64,000 nt of DNA, taken from positions 496,001-560,000 of the forward strand of contig JAGYVD010000007.1 of NCBI GenBank assembly GCA_021209875.1, given 5' to 3'. The notes beneath the pieces are model-generated. The model was not told the origin of the DNA, searched no databases, and saw nothing but the letters and a program-made list of their open reading frames with translations. A program made the translations under genes and the position numbers. Origin of the DNA: Rosellinia necatrix (taxonomy: Eukaryota > Ascomycota > Sordariomycetes > Xylariales > Xylariaceae). Every line of letters begins with the position of its first letter. Within the stretch, counting starts at the first letter, position 1. Positions 23,231-34,700 of this stretch are shown piece by piece.

Positions 23231-25271
23231 CTACTGCAGAGCCTTCTTAGCAAAGGTCGGCAGGACGAAGCTAGCCTTGTGGATCTCGGCGTTGTAGTAG
23301 CGGCAGAGGCGCTCCTCCTCCTCGGGGCTCCAGGACCGCAGGGGCTTGCTGACGTCGCGGCCGGCCTCCTTGCAGCACACCATGAAGCCGATCTGGCCGG
23401 ACGGGTACGTCGGGATCGTCGTGTACGCGTACTCGGCCACGGGGAACACCTCACCGCAGTCCTTCTTCAGCTTCGCGATCAGCGATAGGTGGAGCCATTG
23501 GTTCTCGGCTGTTTCGGGAGGAAGAAAAAAAAACAGACGAAAACGTTAGTTAAATGCTCTATAAAGCTTAGGCGGTGTGGTTTGGAGGGGGCGGGGTTTG
23601 GGGGGAGGGTGACGTTGGGATCTGGAGGGAAAAGGGAGGGGAGGGGGGAGTCGCAGATGAAGAAAATTTTTGGTCAGATTAAAACCTAGTAATTTTCCTT
23701 CGTTCGCCGTAAAGGCTTAGCCAGGAGAGAGATGGGGATGGATAGGACGGTGGACAAGCGGAGGGGGTATAACCTGTTTCCAGTTTCAGCCAGGCAAGAC
23801 ACTAGTAACACTCGTCCACCATCCCCGTGGGTGATGTAAAGGAGACATACAACCTTGGGTAGTGATGACGCCACCGGGGCGCAGGGCGTCGTGAAGCAGC
23901 TGGAAATAGGACTTCTGGAACAGAGACTCGGCGGGTCCATCCGGGTCGGACGAGTCCGTGATGATCACGTCAAAGGCGTTCTTGTACTCGTCGAGGAACT
24001 TGAAGCCGTCGCCGACGTGGACCTTGACCTTGGGGTGCTTAAAGCCCTCAGCCATGCCGGGGAGGTACTCCTTGGAGAGGCGAATGACGGCCTGTTGACC
24101 AAAATGCGTCAGTTATCTCTCTCCTGTTTGATTCCATCATACTTATTCCTCGCCTAGTGGATAGATAGACTGGGTAGCCACTGGGACAAGAGATGAAATC
24201 GGATATGGAGTCTTACCTCGTCAATATCGCACAAGATAGCCTCCTCAACGCATTCGTGCTTGACAACCTCGCGAAGCACACCACCATCGCCACCACCAAT
24301 GACCAGGACCTTTTTGGGGTCCGGGTGTGAGTTCATGGCGAGATGGGTGATCATCTCCTGATAGGAGAACTCGTCGCGCTCCGTGCACTGGATGACATTG
24401 TCGAGGACCAGGACAGTTCCGTGGTCGGTAGACTTGAAGATCAGGACATCCTGGTACTTGCTCTTCTCATGGTGCAGGACCTTCTCCACCTTGAGGGTCA
24501 TAGCCTGGCCTGGGAACTCGTTAGATGACGAGATTCTATAGATACGGGGGGCATCTAGACAGTAGGCATGTATCATCAGGCATGAATGATGAACGATGAG
24601 ATGCCTACCCAGCCGTCACTCACCTGGCCACATGTGAGAGATCTCTCGGAACCAGCCATCTGTGGGAATATCTCTGTTAGTGTCATCGGGCTCGTTGTAA
24701 CATCGATCTTCTTTAGTGGCAGTAAATATGAATGCATATGCGCTTGTATCTGTTATCAAGATAAAAAAAAAAAAAAAAACTCTTTTCGATAGACGGTGTG
24801 GGAATGACGATAAAACGGTGAGAGTAAGCCAGAAAAAGTGGAAAGTAGATAATGTAACTAAAACAAAAACCGAGAGTCTAATTTCCTATGATGGTATTGA
24901 GAGCGAAAAATAGATTAAGCATCTTTTAATTATGAAATAAATAAATAAATAAAAAGATGCCACTATGACAGTATTTGCACATGGACGTGGGGTAAAGGAG
25001 CCAAGGATGGTGACGGGAATGCAGCGAGGGGCGTACAACGAGGGGCACACGACAAGGGGCACACAACGAAGGGCATACAACGAGGGGCATACAGCGAGGG
25101 GTATACAACGAGGGGCAGTGGAGGAGGGGCAACCATCACCACCACTATCACCGCCGCATCTCATAGACAGAAGACGGAAAATAGAAAAATAGAAAAATAG
25201 AAAATGGAAAGTGGAAATACGGAAAAAACGAACATACCCTTGATGGTCGCATGTACGATTTCGGAAGACAT
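23231..25271 (-). CDS. SPE3: Spermidine synthase (293 aa)
   Basis: Transfers an aminopropyl group from decarboxylated S-adenosylmethionine to putrescine to make spermidine in the cytosol. Five exons, read on the minus strand: 25271-25238, 24659-24624, 24509-24217, 24091-23851, 23508-23231. All junctions are GT-AG and in frame. The product starts [20 protein letters not shown], matches the family along its whole length and has the usual size. The SAM-binding motif [15 protein letters not shown] and the catalytic region [15 protein letters not shown] are intact. The first intron is unusually long (578 nt) and contains a 14-bp minisatellite. The frame is open 66 codons upstream of this start, to an ATG at 25469, and that extension contains no acidic residue (see findings). 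The next gene on the same strand is the Nup2-like nucleoporin; no functional link is evident. Confidence 0.97.
25021..25122 (-). repeat. 14-bp minisatellite inside the first spermidine synthase intron
   Basis: About seven imperfect head-to-tail copies of AACGAGGGGCATAC (plus-strand reading), lying wholly between the first and second coding exons. Confidence 0.85.
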
Positions 25272-26547
25272 CCTGAATGCCAAGTTTGTGGGATATCCAG
25301 CGGTAGCAGCAGTAGCAGTAGCAGTAGCAGTAGCAGTAGCAGTAGCAGTAGAAGCAGCAGCAGTAATGGGAGGGAGTCGTCGGGCTACAGAGTGTTGGGT
25401 CGACGTCAGGAGCAGGAAGCGTGATGCGGGAAGTCGACGAAAAATTTGTAGCTTTTGTCTGCTGGTCATGAAAAGCTCGACTCCCGATTATTATTTTTTT
25501 TCACCTTTTTTTTTTTTTTTTCTTCTTCTGGCTCGATGCACCCTCACTTACCTAAGTACGTACTACTCGATTTGACGGACCTATGAGTAAGGGATCAAGG
25601 TTAGATGGATTAGGTACTTAGATACCCGGGTAACGACCTACCTAATTGTATGTAACCCTCCCTAAGGTACCTAGGTAGGTAAGATAAGTTACTTACCTAG
25701 ATGGATGAATTGATTGGGAGAGACACTGGACTGGCCACAGCACAGGCAGCCCGGGCGCGTGCGCGCGGGGCAGCTAACACAGCTTTTTGGCTGGCAAACA
25801 AGGACTAGCAGCCTTCAACTTACGAAAATTTTGCAGCGGTGGGGGAATGCCCAACGTCACACAGGCCAAGAGAAAAAAAGTAAGTAACTTTGTACTGGCT
25901 ACCTACCTACTTACAGGTACTTAACCTACCTTGACTAGGCACTTGGGTAGGTACTTATCCAACCTGTATTGGGATCGCATCGGGCAATGATGAACTAGAG
26001 TTTCCCACACTCATTGGCCAACTACATTACATCACCTTCTCATGATCAATTTAATTTGGCGCTTGAAACATCAGCTGGGAGCCCAACGGCCTATAATTCT
26101 GAATACTCTCATGACTGTTCACATCATCACCCGCGCATGTTTTGTAGTGCTTCGGAACTCGCCCAGGTATCATTATAGTCCCCACATAGCCCCCTCACAG
26201 GGGTCGTCTTCCGACAGCGTCGCCTTCTCAAGCGTAGCCTCCTAAGCGTAGCCTCCTAAGCGTAGCTTCTCGAGCCTACACTACACCGTGTGTATCTACG
26301 ATGGCCTGTGCAAGTAAAACAATTTATAAACAAGTAGTCCATCACAGAAACCGACCAATGCCCGGTTTGGAATGCGAAACGCCCATCGTGATCCTTATAC
26401 CGCCGCCACCATTCCCGCTAGACAGAATGCCCAAGTACAAATACAGAGACCCCGACCCCGGCTCTACTCTACCTTGCTCGCATGTCTGCCGCACACGCGC
26501 CCTCTCGGCGTCATAGGCAGCCTGGCGTCTCGCCCTCACTCTCGCCC
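25272..26547. other. Intergenic region between spermidine synthase and the Nup2-like gene
   Basis: It holds the spermidine synthase leader and promoter and the 3' end of the nucleoporin gene; both are transcribed leftward. There are T runs (25494-25522) and TACCTAGGTAGG-type tracts at 25550-25690 and 25895-25960. A near-repeat of AAGCGTAGCCTCCT occurs at 26230-26265. No other gene was recognised. Confidence 0.5.
25303..25366 (-). repeat. (GTAGCA)n microsatellite just upstream of the spermidine synthase start
   Basis: Roughly ten copies of the hexamer GTAGCA on the plus strand. Read on the minus strand in the spermidine synthase frame it gives alternating Ala-Thr. It lies in the 5' leader if translation starts at 25271, or in the coding region if it starts at 25469. 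Confidence 0.85.
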
Positions 26548-29500
26548 TCACTTCTTGTTGGCCGTCTTGTTGGCCTCCAGTATGCTCGCTAGCTCCCTGG
26601 CGAGCTCGGGCTTCTTCACTTGTAGGATCCATGTCTCTAGGCCCGACCCGTCGTCGCTAGCGGCGGCGAAGTGAATCGTCTTCTCCTTGGCCGTGTATTC
26701 GATGTCCGCGAGGATCGTCTTGTTCATAGCAATGTGACCTCGGGGCTCCGCCCGGAGGAGGATCCGCACCGCCCCCGTTGATTTGTTCTTGAGGACCCGC
26801 AGTGGCCCCACGCCTTGGGTAGACCACGGCGATCTCGGCTGGTCCTCGTCTCCCTTCTGCACCGGGACGTATTTGATCGCTTTAGCTCGGACCTCGTGGA
26901 GAATAATCTCGTCCTCCTCGCCCGGCCCGCCCTCGGTGAGCTTGATCTGCTCCTGTGGCGCCTCGTCTCCCTCCTCCCGAGGGGACTGAGGCTCGGGTGT
27001 GCCGCTGACTGGCGTTGTTCCTATGCTGGATGGCGGCGGAAATGAATTATCTGCATGCCGGTTAGCATCGTTTGTTATATTGCCGCGCTTTTCCTCACGA
27101 TGGGACTTACTAGCAGCTGTGAACCCCTCGCTAGCTTGTAGATGGCCAAATGGACTCGCTCCAAATGACTTCGAAACCTTAGAGTCTGACGGGTTCGGAC
27201 CCGGAGAAGCCTGCGTGAAGCTGAAGCTCGGGGGCCCATTCGGGTTAGCGGAGCTTCCAAAGACGGGGGCACTCTGGAAAGACGATGCCACCTTCGGGGC
27301 CGAGGATGGTGGTTGGCTAAGGCCGAAGGTAAAACTGGAAGACGGCGTTGATGTGAATGAACCCCCGCCAAAAACGGGCGCCGACTGTTGGGAGCTTGGC
27401 TGTGGTGCCGTGAATGGATTGTGCACTGGTTGCTTGTCTGCTCCTGCAGTGAAGGTGAAACCAGGTCCAGATGACGCGTCCTGTCCAAACGTGAATGATG
27501 ATGATGAACCTGCACCCGGTGCCGAACTTCCAAACTGGAAGCCTGGATTCTTCGGCCCGCTTCCATTTGCTTGAGAAGTGGAGGCACCGAAGGAAATACT
27601 TGCGCCGGAGGTGCCGGCAGCGCCGAAGATGGCCGGTGGAGCCGGAATGTTGGCGTTGGGAGTTGCCTGGGACCCAAAGATTGACCCATTCGTAGCTGGT
27701 GTGCTACCGAAGATAGTCGACGAATTTTTGGTGGGTTCCCCGGGCTTTTTCTCCCCGACTGTGCTGCCAAAGCTGGGGGGTTCCTCCGCTTTCTTCTGCC
27801 CAAATGCACTGCTAAAGATATTTACAGAAGGTTTGGCGGATTCCCCTGCTTTTTTCCCCCCGACTGTGCTGCCAAAGCTGGGGGGTTCCTCCGCTTTCTT
27901 CTGCCCAAATGCACTGCTAAAGATATTTACAGAAGGTTTGGCGGATTCCCCTGCTTTTTTCCCCCCGACTGTGCTGCCAAAGCTGGTGGGTTCCTCTGCT
28001 TTCTTCTGCCCAAATGCACTGCTAAAGATACTCACAGACGGTTTGGCGGCTTCCCCTGTTTTCTTCTCCCCAAACAAGGTTGACGCAGTGGACACAGGCG
28101 GGTTGGAGCCTCCTGGCCCACCAAAAATGGATTTGACTGGTGGAACAGGTGCGAGAGCACCCCCGAAAGCGGGTCCCTGGCTTTCCTTGTTTCCATTGCC
28201 TGGTGTTTGTAGCGCTCCGTTGCTCGAGCTCGAACTCGAGGAGGCTGGTTTCTCCACTTGGTCAGAAATAGACTTGGTAACAACATCAGTAGAAGTAGTC
28301 CCATTACTCTTTGCCGTACTAAACAATGGGTTCGAGCTACGGCTGAAGAGATCCAGAGACGGCGGCTTCGCAATAGCAGCTAGTGCCTTGGCCTGGGCCG
28401 CGCCCTTCTCAATAAATGACTTGTCGAAGATGCTTGGCGTCTGATTTTTGGTGACGGGTGCACTTGAATCGGCCTTCTTTTCTGTTGGCGCGCTGAACAA
28501 GGGGTTTGAGGCACGGCTGAAGATATCGAGGGACGGCTTTGAGCTATCAGATAGCGCTTTGGCCTGGGCTGCACCCTTCTCGATGAACGACTTGTCAAAA
28601 ATGCTTGGCACTTGACTCTTTGTGGGTGCAGTAGTTGAAGCAATCTTATCATCCGAGTTATTGAGTGAGGGCTTGGTCTCCGGGAGAGTTGATGTGTTTG
28701 TTGCTGGTTTATTGAAAATGCTAATATCTTGCTTCTTGGTAGTCGAGGAAGCTTCCTTTGTGTGCTGGCTAGCCCCAAATAGTGGCTTTTCTGCAGTAGC
28801 GCTGGAAGGAGCACCGAAGGTACTAGTAGGTTTAGACTGAGCGAAAATGGACACAGAGTCTCCCGACGATTTAGGGTTCGTTGAAGCTGAGAGCCCAAAC
28901 AAACCTGACGGCTTGGGCGTGGAGCTGGCTTGGGTACTTGCGCCGAAGGTAGGGACAGGTTTCTTAGACTCTGAAGGGCCCGGCATTACACTAGATTCTG
29001 TGGTTGGTGGTTTCGACGTATCCAATGCCGGTCGCCCAAAAGATATCGGAGTAGTTGCCGGATTGAATGTATAGTCGCCTGGTGATTCGGCGGGTGCTTT
29101 GGCTTGTTTTGCCTGTTGCTCGCTTGTAGAGGAGGGTTGATTGGCCGAGCTGGTTTGTCTATCCTCTAGATCAGGGCTCGCTCGAACCGGTTGACCGTTA
29201 GCTCCCATTTGAACGCGCCCAAACAGTCCACCTTTTGGGGTTTGATCAGTGGGCTTTGACAGTCCACCAAATATGCTCGGAGTAGTGCTTGTCTTTTCTG
29301 CGGCGAATAGCAAGGATCCTTTTTGTATAGACGGGGTACTTTTAGTAGTATCGACCACAGCACCCGAGGCCGTTTTTCCTGAATCAAGCTCCGGTTCGGA
29401 GTCACTTTCACGGTCGTCAACGTTATCACCCTCGTTTCCGCTGCTATCGGAAGGACTTTCCGATAGGTACTTAAAAATATTTCCTGTGGTCGCAACAGGT

Positions 29501-30720
29501 GTTGACCCAACCTTATGGCTTGAAAGCACTGATGCAGGGGGAGCACTATTATTGCTCGATTTCGCGGAGCCGAACAGCAAGCTACTAGCATTGGACTTGA
29601 ATGGATTGGCTTTGATGTCAGATTTCGCATCTTCAGAGTCCTTCGGCTTTGGCGGTATACCAAAGAGTGAGGAGGTCTGAGAAATCTGTTTGGTAGGGGA
29701 AGCAGCATCATTCCGTGTTTTATTGAGAATGCTCTCAAATATAGACGTTGCTGTGGAGGAGGTGGATTTCAGCTGCTTATTCGGCTTGCTTTCATCTATC
29801 TCGTCCGTCACCTCTGCTTTGCGTTTGTTTTTCTTGAGCGGGGTAGGCCCAGTGGGAACAGGATCCTCAACCTCGTGGGCGAGATTGCGACGCTTGTTCT
29901 GATTAACGGTAGATGCCGTCGAAGCGGCATCCTTGGATGTCAGTTCTTCTTCGGCCTTCCGCTTCGTTGATCCGGAGGGGCCGGGGGTTTGGCTCTTCTG
30001 AGGACTATCAGGCTCAGCTGGCAAACCATGGGCTGCCCTCCACTTCTTCAACACCGCGTTCGACGGTTTGACGTTCTTAAATTCGTATAGGCCATAACGT
30101 AGCATGATGAGACCTCGACTCTTTTCATACTCCTTTGCGAAGTTCAAAATATTCAACTTCCAATCCTTTTTCGCGAAGATTTCGTCTGCGGCGTACTTCA
30201 ATCTGCGTAGATCAAGAATACAGAAGAACTGGCGGCGCTGGAGCTCGTCGAAGTGCGGTGGGCACATGTGAGCGAGGAATTGATCGGCGTAGATAGAGCC
30301 TGTGCGGTTTGGGTCGTCTGGGATCTCTTTGGCCAGAGCTCGACCCGTGAGATCGGGATCAGGAGAAGGTATCCGCATCTTGAAGGGTTCGGTGGAGGTA
30401 GTGTTAGACATGCCGCCAGATACGCTCTTGTGAGGAGCAAATTTGCGCACGCTTGAAGGAGGACGAGTAGCTTCAGCGGGGAGGTCTGGGGCGAACTCTG
30501 TAGTGCGCAGACCGCGCGGTGTGGTTGTACGAAACAAGTCGCGGGCACTGGTCGACGTTTTGGTGACCTTGGTTGGTGAGTTCGAGTGGCGCGCGGGCGA
30601 TGGCCTGCTCGTAGGCACGAGGGAGGATCGGAATTTGCTGGCGGAACTAGAGCGGAAAGGTGTTGAGCCCAGCTGGCCCGGGGGTGGGCGCGACTTGTAC
30701 GGGGTGGTATTGAAACTCAT
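26548..30720 (-). CDS. Nup2-type FG nucleoporin with C-terminal Ran-binding domain (1370 aa)
   Basis: A nuclear-basket nucleoporin that binds importin-alpha and Ran during nuclear transport, judged by architecture. Two exons, 30720-27111 and 27050-26548, are joined by a frame-preserving 60-nt intron (27051-27110: GTAAGT, GCTAAC, CAG). An uninterrupted frame without splicing would insert 20 unlikely residues. The N-terminus is basic and Ser/Pro-rich. A conserved helical block follows at about residues 140-240 (FLAHMCPPHFDELQRRQFF ... LIMLRYGLYEF). A long Ser/Thr/Pro/Lys-rich region carries many FG dipeptides (LFG, IFG, FGA, FGS), including a 35-residue unit repeated three times. The last ~115 residues form a Ran-binding (RanBD1) domain (HEVRAKAIKYV ... 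GPLRVLKNKSTGAVRILLR). Comparable proteins are yeast Nup2, fission yeast Nup61 and metazoan Nup50; I use no symbol because orthology among these was not tested. Confidence 0.93.
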   Translation of the reverse strand: MSFNTTPYKSRPPPGQLGSTPFRSSSASKFRSSLVPTSRPSPARHSNSPTKVTKTSTSARDLFRTTTPRGLRTTEFAPDLPAEATRPPSSVRKFAPHKSVSGGMSNTTSTEPFKMRIPSPDPDLTGRALAKEIPDDPNRTGSIYADQFLAHMCPPHFDELQRRQFFCILDLRRLKYAADEIFAKKDWKLNILNFAKEYEKSRGLIMLRYGLYEFKNVKPSNAVLKKWRAAHGLPAEPDSPQKSQTPGPSGSTKRKAEEELTSKDAASTASTVNQNKRRNLAHEVEDPVPTGPTPLKKNKRKAEVTDEIDESKPNKQLKSTSSTATSIFESILNKTRNDAASPTKQISQTSSLFGIPPKPKDSEDAKSDIKANPFKSNASSLLFGSAKSSNNSAPPASVLSSHKVGSTPVATTGNIFKYLSESPSDSSGNEGDNVDDRESDSEPELDSGKTASGAVVDTTKSTPSIQKGSLLFAAEKTSTTPSIFGGLSKPTDQTPKGGLFGRVQMGANGQPVRASPDLEDRQTSSANQPSSTSEQQAKQAKAPAESPGDYTFNPATTPISFGRPALDTSKPPTTESSVMPGPSESKKPVPTFGASTQASSTPKPSGLFGLSASTNPKSSGDSVSIFAQSKPTSTFGAPSSATAEKPLFGASQHTKEASSTTKKQDISIFNKPATNTSTLPETKPSLNNSDDKIASTTAPTKSQVPSIFDKSFIEKGAAQAKALSDSSKPSLDIFSRASNPLFSAPTEKKADSSAPVTKNQTPSIFDKSFIEKGAAQAKALAAIAKPPSLDLFSRSSNPLFSTAKSNGTTSTDVVTKSISDQVEKPASSSSSSSNGALQTPGNGNKESQGPAFGGALAPVPPVKSIFGGPGGSNPPVSTASTLFGEKKTGEAAKPSVSIFSSAFGQKKAEEPTSFGSTVGGKKAGESAKPSVNIFSSAFGQKKAEEPPSFGSTVGGKKAGESAKPSVNIFSSAFGQKKAEEPPSFGSTVGEKKPGEPTKNSSTIFGSTPATNGSIFGSQATPNANIPAPPAIFGAAGTSGASISFGASTSQANGSGPKNPGFQFGSSAPGAGSSSSFTFGQDASSGPGFTFTAGADKQPVHNPFTAPQPSSQQSAPVFGGGSFTSTPSSSFTFGLSQPPSSAPKVASSFQSAPVFGSSANPNGPPSFSFTQASPGPNPSDSKVSKSFGASPFGHLQASEGFTAASKSHREEKRGNITNDANRHADNSFPPPSSIGTTPVSGTPEPQSPREEGDEAPQEQIKLTEGGPGEEDEIILHEVRAKAIKYVPVQKGDEDQPRSPWSTQGVGPLRVLKNKSTGAVRILLRAEPRGHIAMNKTILADIEYTAKEKTIHFAAASDDGSGLETWILQVKKPELARELASILEANKTANKK
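27757..28070 (-). repeat. 105-bp coding tandem repeat in the nucleoporin
   Basis: The segment starting GACTGTGCTGCCAAAGCTGG recurs at 27757, 27862 and 27967, an exact 105-bp period. Two units are almost identical. Each codes for 35 residues containing FSSAFGQKK and SFGSTVG, adding two FG motifs per copy. Confidence 0.93.
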
Positions 30721-31570
30721 GATGCACTTCGACGCGCGTGGGTGCGCGTGGGTGAGCGGGAGCGATGGGACGATATGGGAGAAAGGAAGACTAGACGATC
30801 AGATCGTGCGACGGGCGCGAAGATCGAGCGCGCGTCAAGTCGAGAGACGAGGATGGATGATGGATGATGGGTGATGGGTATAGGTGATGGGTATGGGTGA
30901 TGGATGGGTGTAGGCTGAGGGGGATGCGTGATAACCACGCAGAAAGAGACGAATTGAAATGTAAACAACTCGACGTTGCAGGATGGAAGAATGCCCGAAA
31001 GGCACGCTTGGAAGGTCGAGGGGTTGACAGAATTAGACGTGAAAGAATATAGCGCCAACGTGGTGGACGAAGATGAGAGAGATGGATGGATAGTTGACAA
31101 CCAGGCTAATAGCTTGATGGTCTTGATGACGGGTTGGCAGGCAGTTTTTTTTAGGCCGTCATTCGAAGGGAGAAAAAAGCGTGACGGGGTTGGTTTGGGC
31201 AGCAGGGAACAGCCGCCAGAGCCCATTCACCGGCGGCTATCGGATGTCACTGGGGCAATCAGCAGGGGGGGTTGCACGGTCAGGTCACCCAGCAGGGGTT
31301 AAAACACACCTGCAAAACAAAAAGAAGTAAGGGCGAGTCCAGTCACGTACATAAGACATGGGTACGCGAGCATGCTCCCTTCTGCACCTATTACTGGGCA
31401 GCTCTACGCCCATTTTCTAACCTGTATTACCTACCTAACCTACCTATCATAGTGCTACTTTATAGTGCTACTTTGATAGGTACAACCCACTCAGCTACTA
31501 ATAGGTAAAGGACCCAGGTACCTGGATACCACGCACATATGTATACAGGCGTTACACACGATACTACCTG
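30721..31570. other. Nucleoporin promoter region and left flank of the retrotransposon
   Basis: Contains a degenerate GATGGGTATGGGT-type repeat at about 30848-30912 near the start of the nucleoporin gene, CCTACCTAACCTACCTA tracts at about 31420-31450, and ACCTG at 31566-31570, the left copy of the retrotransposon target duplication. No gene was seen. Confidence 0.55.
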
Positions 31571-31738
31571 TGTAGCAGCCGGCAGCTTATTGGATCATAT
31601 GATCCCAAAGACTTGGTGTATTAGTTGTTGTATTGTTGATATAGAAGAAATAGATCGGTCCAAACCTCTGCACTATCGCTACTATATATTTACAACTATT
31701 TTATGTAGGTCTAAATAAATATAGGTTTAACTGCTACA
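31571..31738. repeat. Left LTR of the RIP-degraded element
   Basis: Starts TGTAGCAGCCGGCAGC and ends ACTGCTACA. Compared with the right LTR, the first two thirds retain G and C, while the last ~55 bp carry most of the T and A changes. Confidence 0.95.
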
Positions 31739-34700
31739 ATCTGCCTTAAACAAAAAGAAAAATGCTGCGTTTTTATAGCGCTATTATATTTTGGAGCTAA
31801 ATTTGTTAATTAAAACAAAATCTAAACTTAGCTGTTTTTTTATAAGCTATTTATTAAATTTATATTTTAAGTCCTTATATTTAATTAAATATTATATATG
31901 TTTTTTTTTGCTTTTTTTTATTATTTTAATTTTTAATATATGTTTTTGTAGGTGATCTGCAGCTTTAATTAATCTAATAAAAAAAAAAGATCTGCTGTAT
32001 ATATTTAATATGTAAAATTTTAAATAGTTTATTAAAATTACGTTATATATTTAAGCATTATATTTTTTAAAGTTTAATTTATATATAAATGTTTTTATTT
32101 TTTTAATTATTTTAAATAAGCTAGCAAAACGTTAAAATAGTTTATTATTTTTATTAGTTGCTATTTTATATTTTTATATAGTCGGAAAAATATTTAATTT
32201 TTAATATTAAAATATTTTAGCTAATATTTATTATTATAATAATATTTTATTATTATAAATAATAATATTATTATATTAACAGCTTATATATAGGCAGCTA
32301 ATAGTAATATAAGTCGGTTTTTTTTGTTTAGTTAGCGTTAGCCGAAAATATCTGTTATATTTATAGGTGTAAATCCTAGTACTAATTTATTTAAGCTGCT
32401 TTTTATAGTACTGTTTTTATTATTATTATATTTAAATTAAATACGCGGCATTACTGCTTTTTAATTTATAAAGTTTTTTAATACATATATATAATATTAT
32501 AATATTAACTATGTTATACAAACAATAATTTTAAACTAGTTATTTGCTTATAAGTAGTATACTGTTGTATATAAAAGTTTAGTTTTAAATGTTTTTTAAA
32601 CTGCTTTTTATAATGCTACTAAAAATTTAAAGTTTTTATTTAATAAAATAGTTTTTAATATTTTTTAGCTAGCTGTTAATAGTTTTAAAATAAAAGCGCA
32701 TTTTTATTAAGCTGCTGTTTAGTTTTTCTGTTTAAAAATTAATTAAATTTATTTAATAAACTTATATATTATTATTATTGCCGCGTTATATTTATATTTT
32801 TTAAAAATTAGTAGTGCTAATATAAAATTTATTATAATTTAATAATAAAACAAAAAATAATAAAATTAGTTAAAAGCTACTATATAGCTTATAATAACAC
32901 GGTTAAAATATTTTATATTTTAAGCACTTATTAATAAATTTTTAAATTTTTTAAACTTTTATATATATAAAATATTTAAACTATATAAATTAATTTTTAT
33001 AACTAATATAATTTAATTTATAAAATGTTTTTAAAGTTTTATAAAGCATTTTTATAGTATATATAAACGGTCCGCTAGTTTATTATTATTTTTAAATTAT
33101 AAAAGTTTTTTTTAATATAATAAAAATATTAGTTTTATTTTAAAATATAATTTATGCTTTTTATTTAATTATATTTAAAATTTATTTAAAGTATAGGTTT
33201 TAAAGATATTTTTTTTAAAGCTTGTTTTTAAAGCTTAGGTTTAATTAAATAAGTAATACAAATAATTAGGCAACACTTTTTAATAAAATATTTATATTTT
33301 AAGCAGTTTTATTAAGTTTTTTTATTAATAATAGTATAGTTTATTAATATATTTAATACATTATTTAATGTTTTTTTTTATAGTTAAATAGTTTATTTAA
33401 TGTTCTAAAGTTTAAAAAGTGGGGGTTATTAAGGCTATTTTTTTAAAGTAAACAGCTTAGTATGTTTAAAATAATATAATTTTTTTTTAGCTTATGCAGT
33501 ATATATAGCTAAAATTAGCTGATAAATTTTAATACATGCATTATTTTACGGTTAGTATTGCTTGCAGCTATAAAATTTATAATATTAGTTGTTTGTTTAT
33601 ATAAACCTAATATTACGTTATAATTAATAAAAACAATAGAGGTTTTTTATAATATATTTAATTATTGCTTAATTTTTTTTAATATTTATATAAAACTATA
33701 TAATTTTATTTTAATAGGCTAGTATCCGATTTTTAATAGTATTAGCGGCTTAAATAAAAATATAATTGTTTAAATTATATAATGTAAAAAATACTTAATA
33801 ATAATATTATTTGTTATAAGTTCTGTAAAGTTTTTTTTTTTTATATAATATATTTTTACGTTAATATTTTCTGCTAAAGCGTTAAAATCTGCGAATAATT
33901 GCTAAATTAATAAATAAAATACTAACTTAAAGTTATTAAACAGAGCCTGTTTAATTTAATTAAATGTTTGTTTTTTTATATTAATTAAAAACGTAAGCAA
34001 CATTTTAGCTGATTATATTTTTTAAAACTTTTTGTTAACACTTTTATTAACGCTTTTAGTTTTGTTTTAATATTAAAACTTTGCTTATTAAAATAGTTTA
34101 ATTTTTTTGTTTTATAATAGTTTAATTAGTATGCTATATTTTAGTACAGATATTTTAAGCTAAATAGTTAGTTTAATAAATATGTTTAGATTACGTAGAG
34201 TTTTAGGGAATTTAAGTCTGCATATTATAGCTAGTTTTTTTTTTATAGTAGTTATATTTAAAAAATTAATAAAACGTTTTAGTATTACTGTTTTAAAAAA
34301 AGCGATATAACTTTTAAAAAGCTTTATATTAATGTTGCGGTTACAAAATATAATAAGTATTTACTGTAAGTCTGCAGCATGTTTTATTAGTATTTTAGAA
34401 GCTACGATAATATTGTTATAATAAAAACAAGCGGTAATATTATATAATATAAAGTCTATTTATTGTTATATATATATATTATTATTTTTATATTTTATTA
34501 TTATATAATTAAATATAAATTAGCTTATATATGTTATAATTATAAAAGCTTATTATAATATAAAATATATTTTTATTAATAATAAAACGCGATTATATTA
34601 AAAATAGTTTAAAAGTTTTTTCTGCGATATGTTTTAAAATTTTATTTTAAGTTTTTATTAAGTATATATTTTAAAAAAAAATTTTGTTTTTAAACGTATA

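Noticed and set aside
24154..24576. Start codon at 24576 giving [13 protein letters not shown] before the spermidine synthase core
   Set aside because: These residues come from reading through the intron 24510-24623; the true N-terminus is encoded by exons at 24624-24659 and 25238-25271.
27051..27110. Uninterrupted reading of the nucleoporin gene without an intron
   Set aside because: GTAAGT, GATGCTAAC and GCATGCAG form a textbook intron of 60 nt, and its translation is unlike the flanking sequence.
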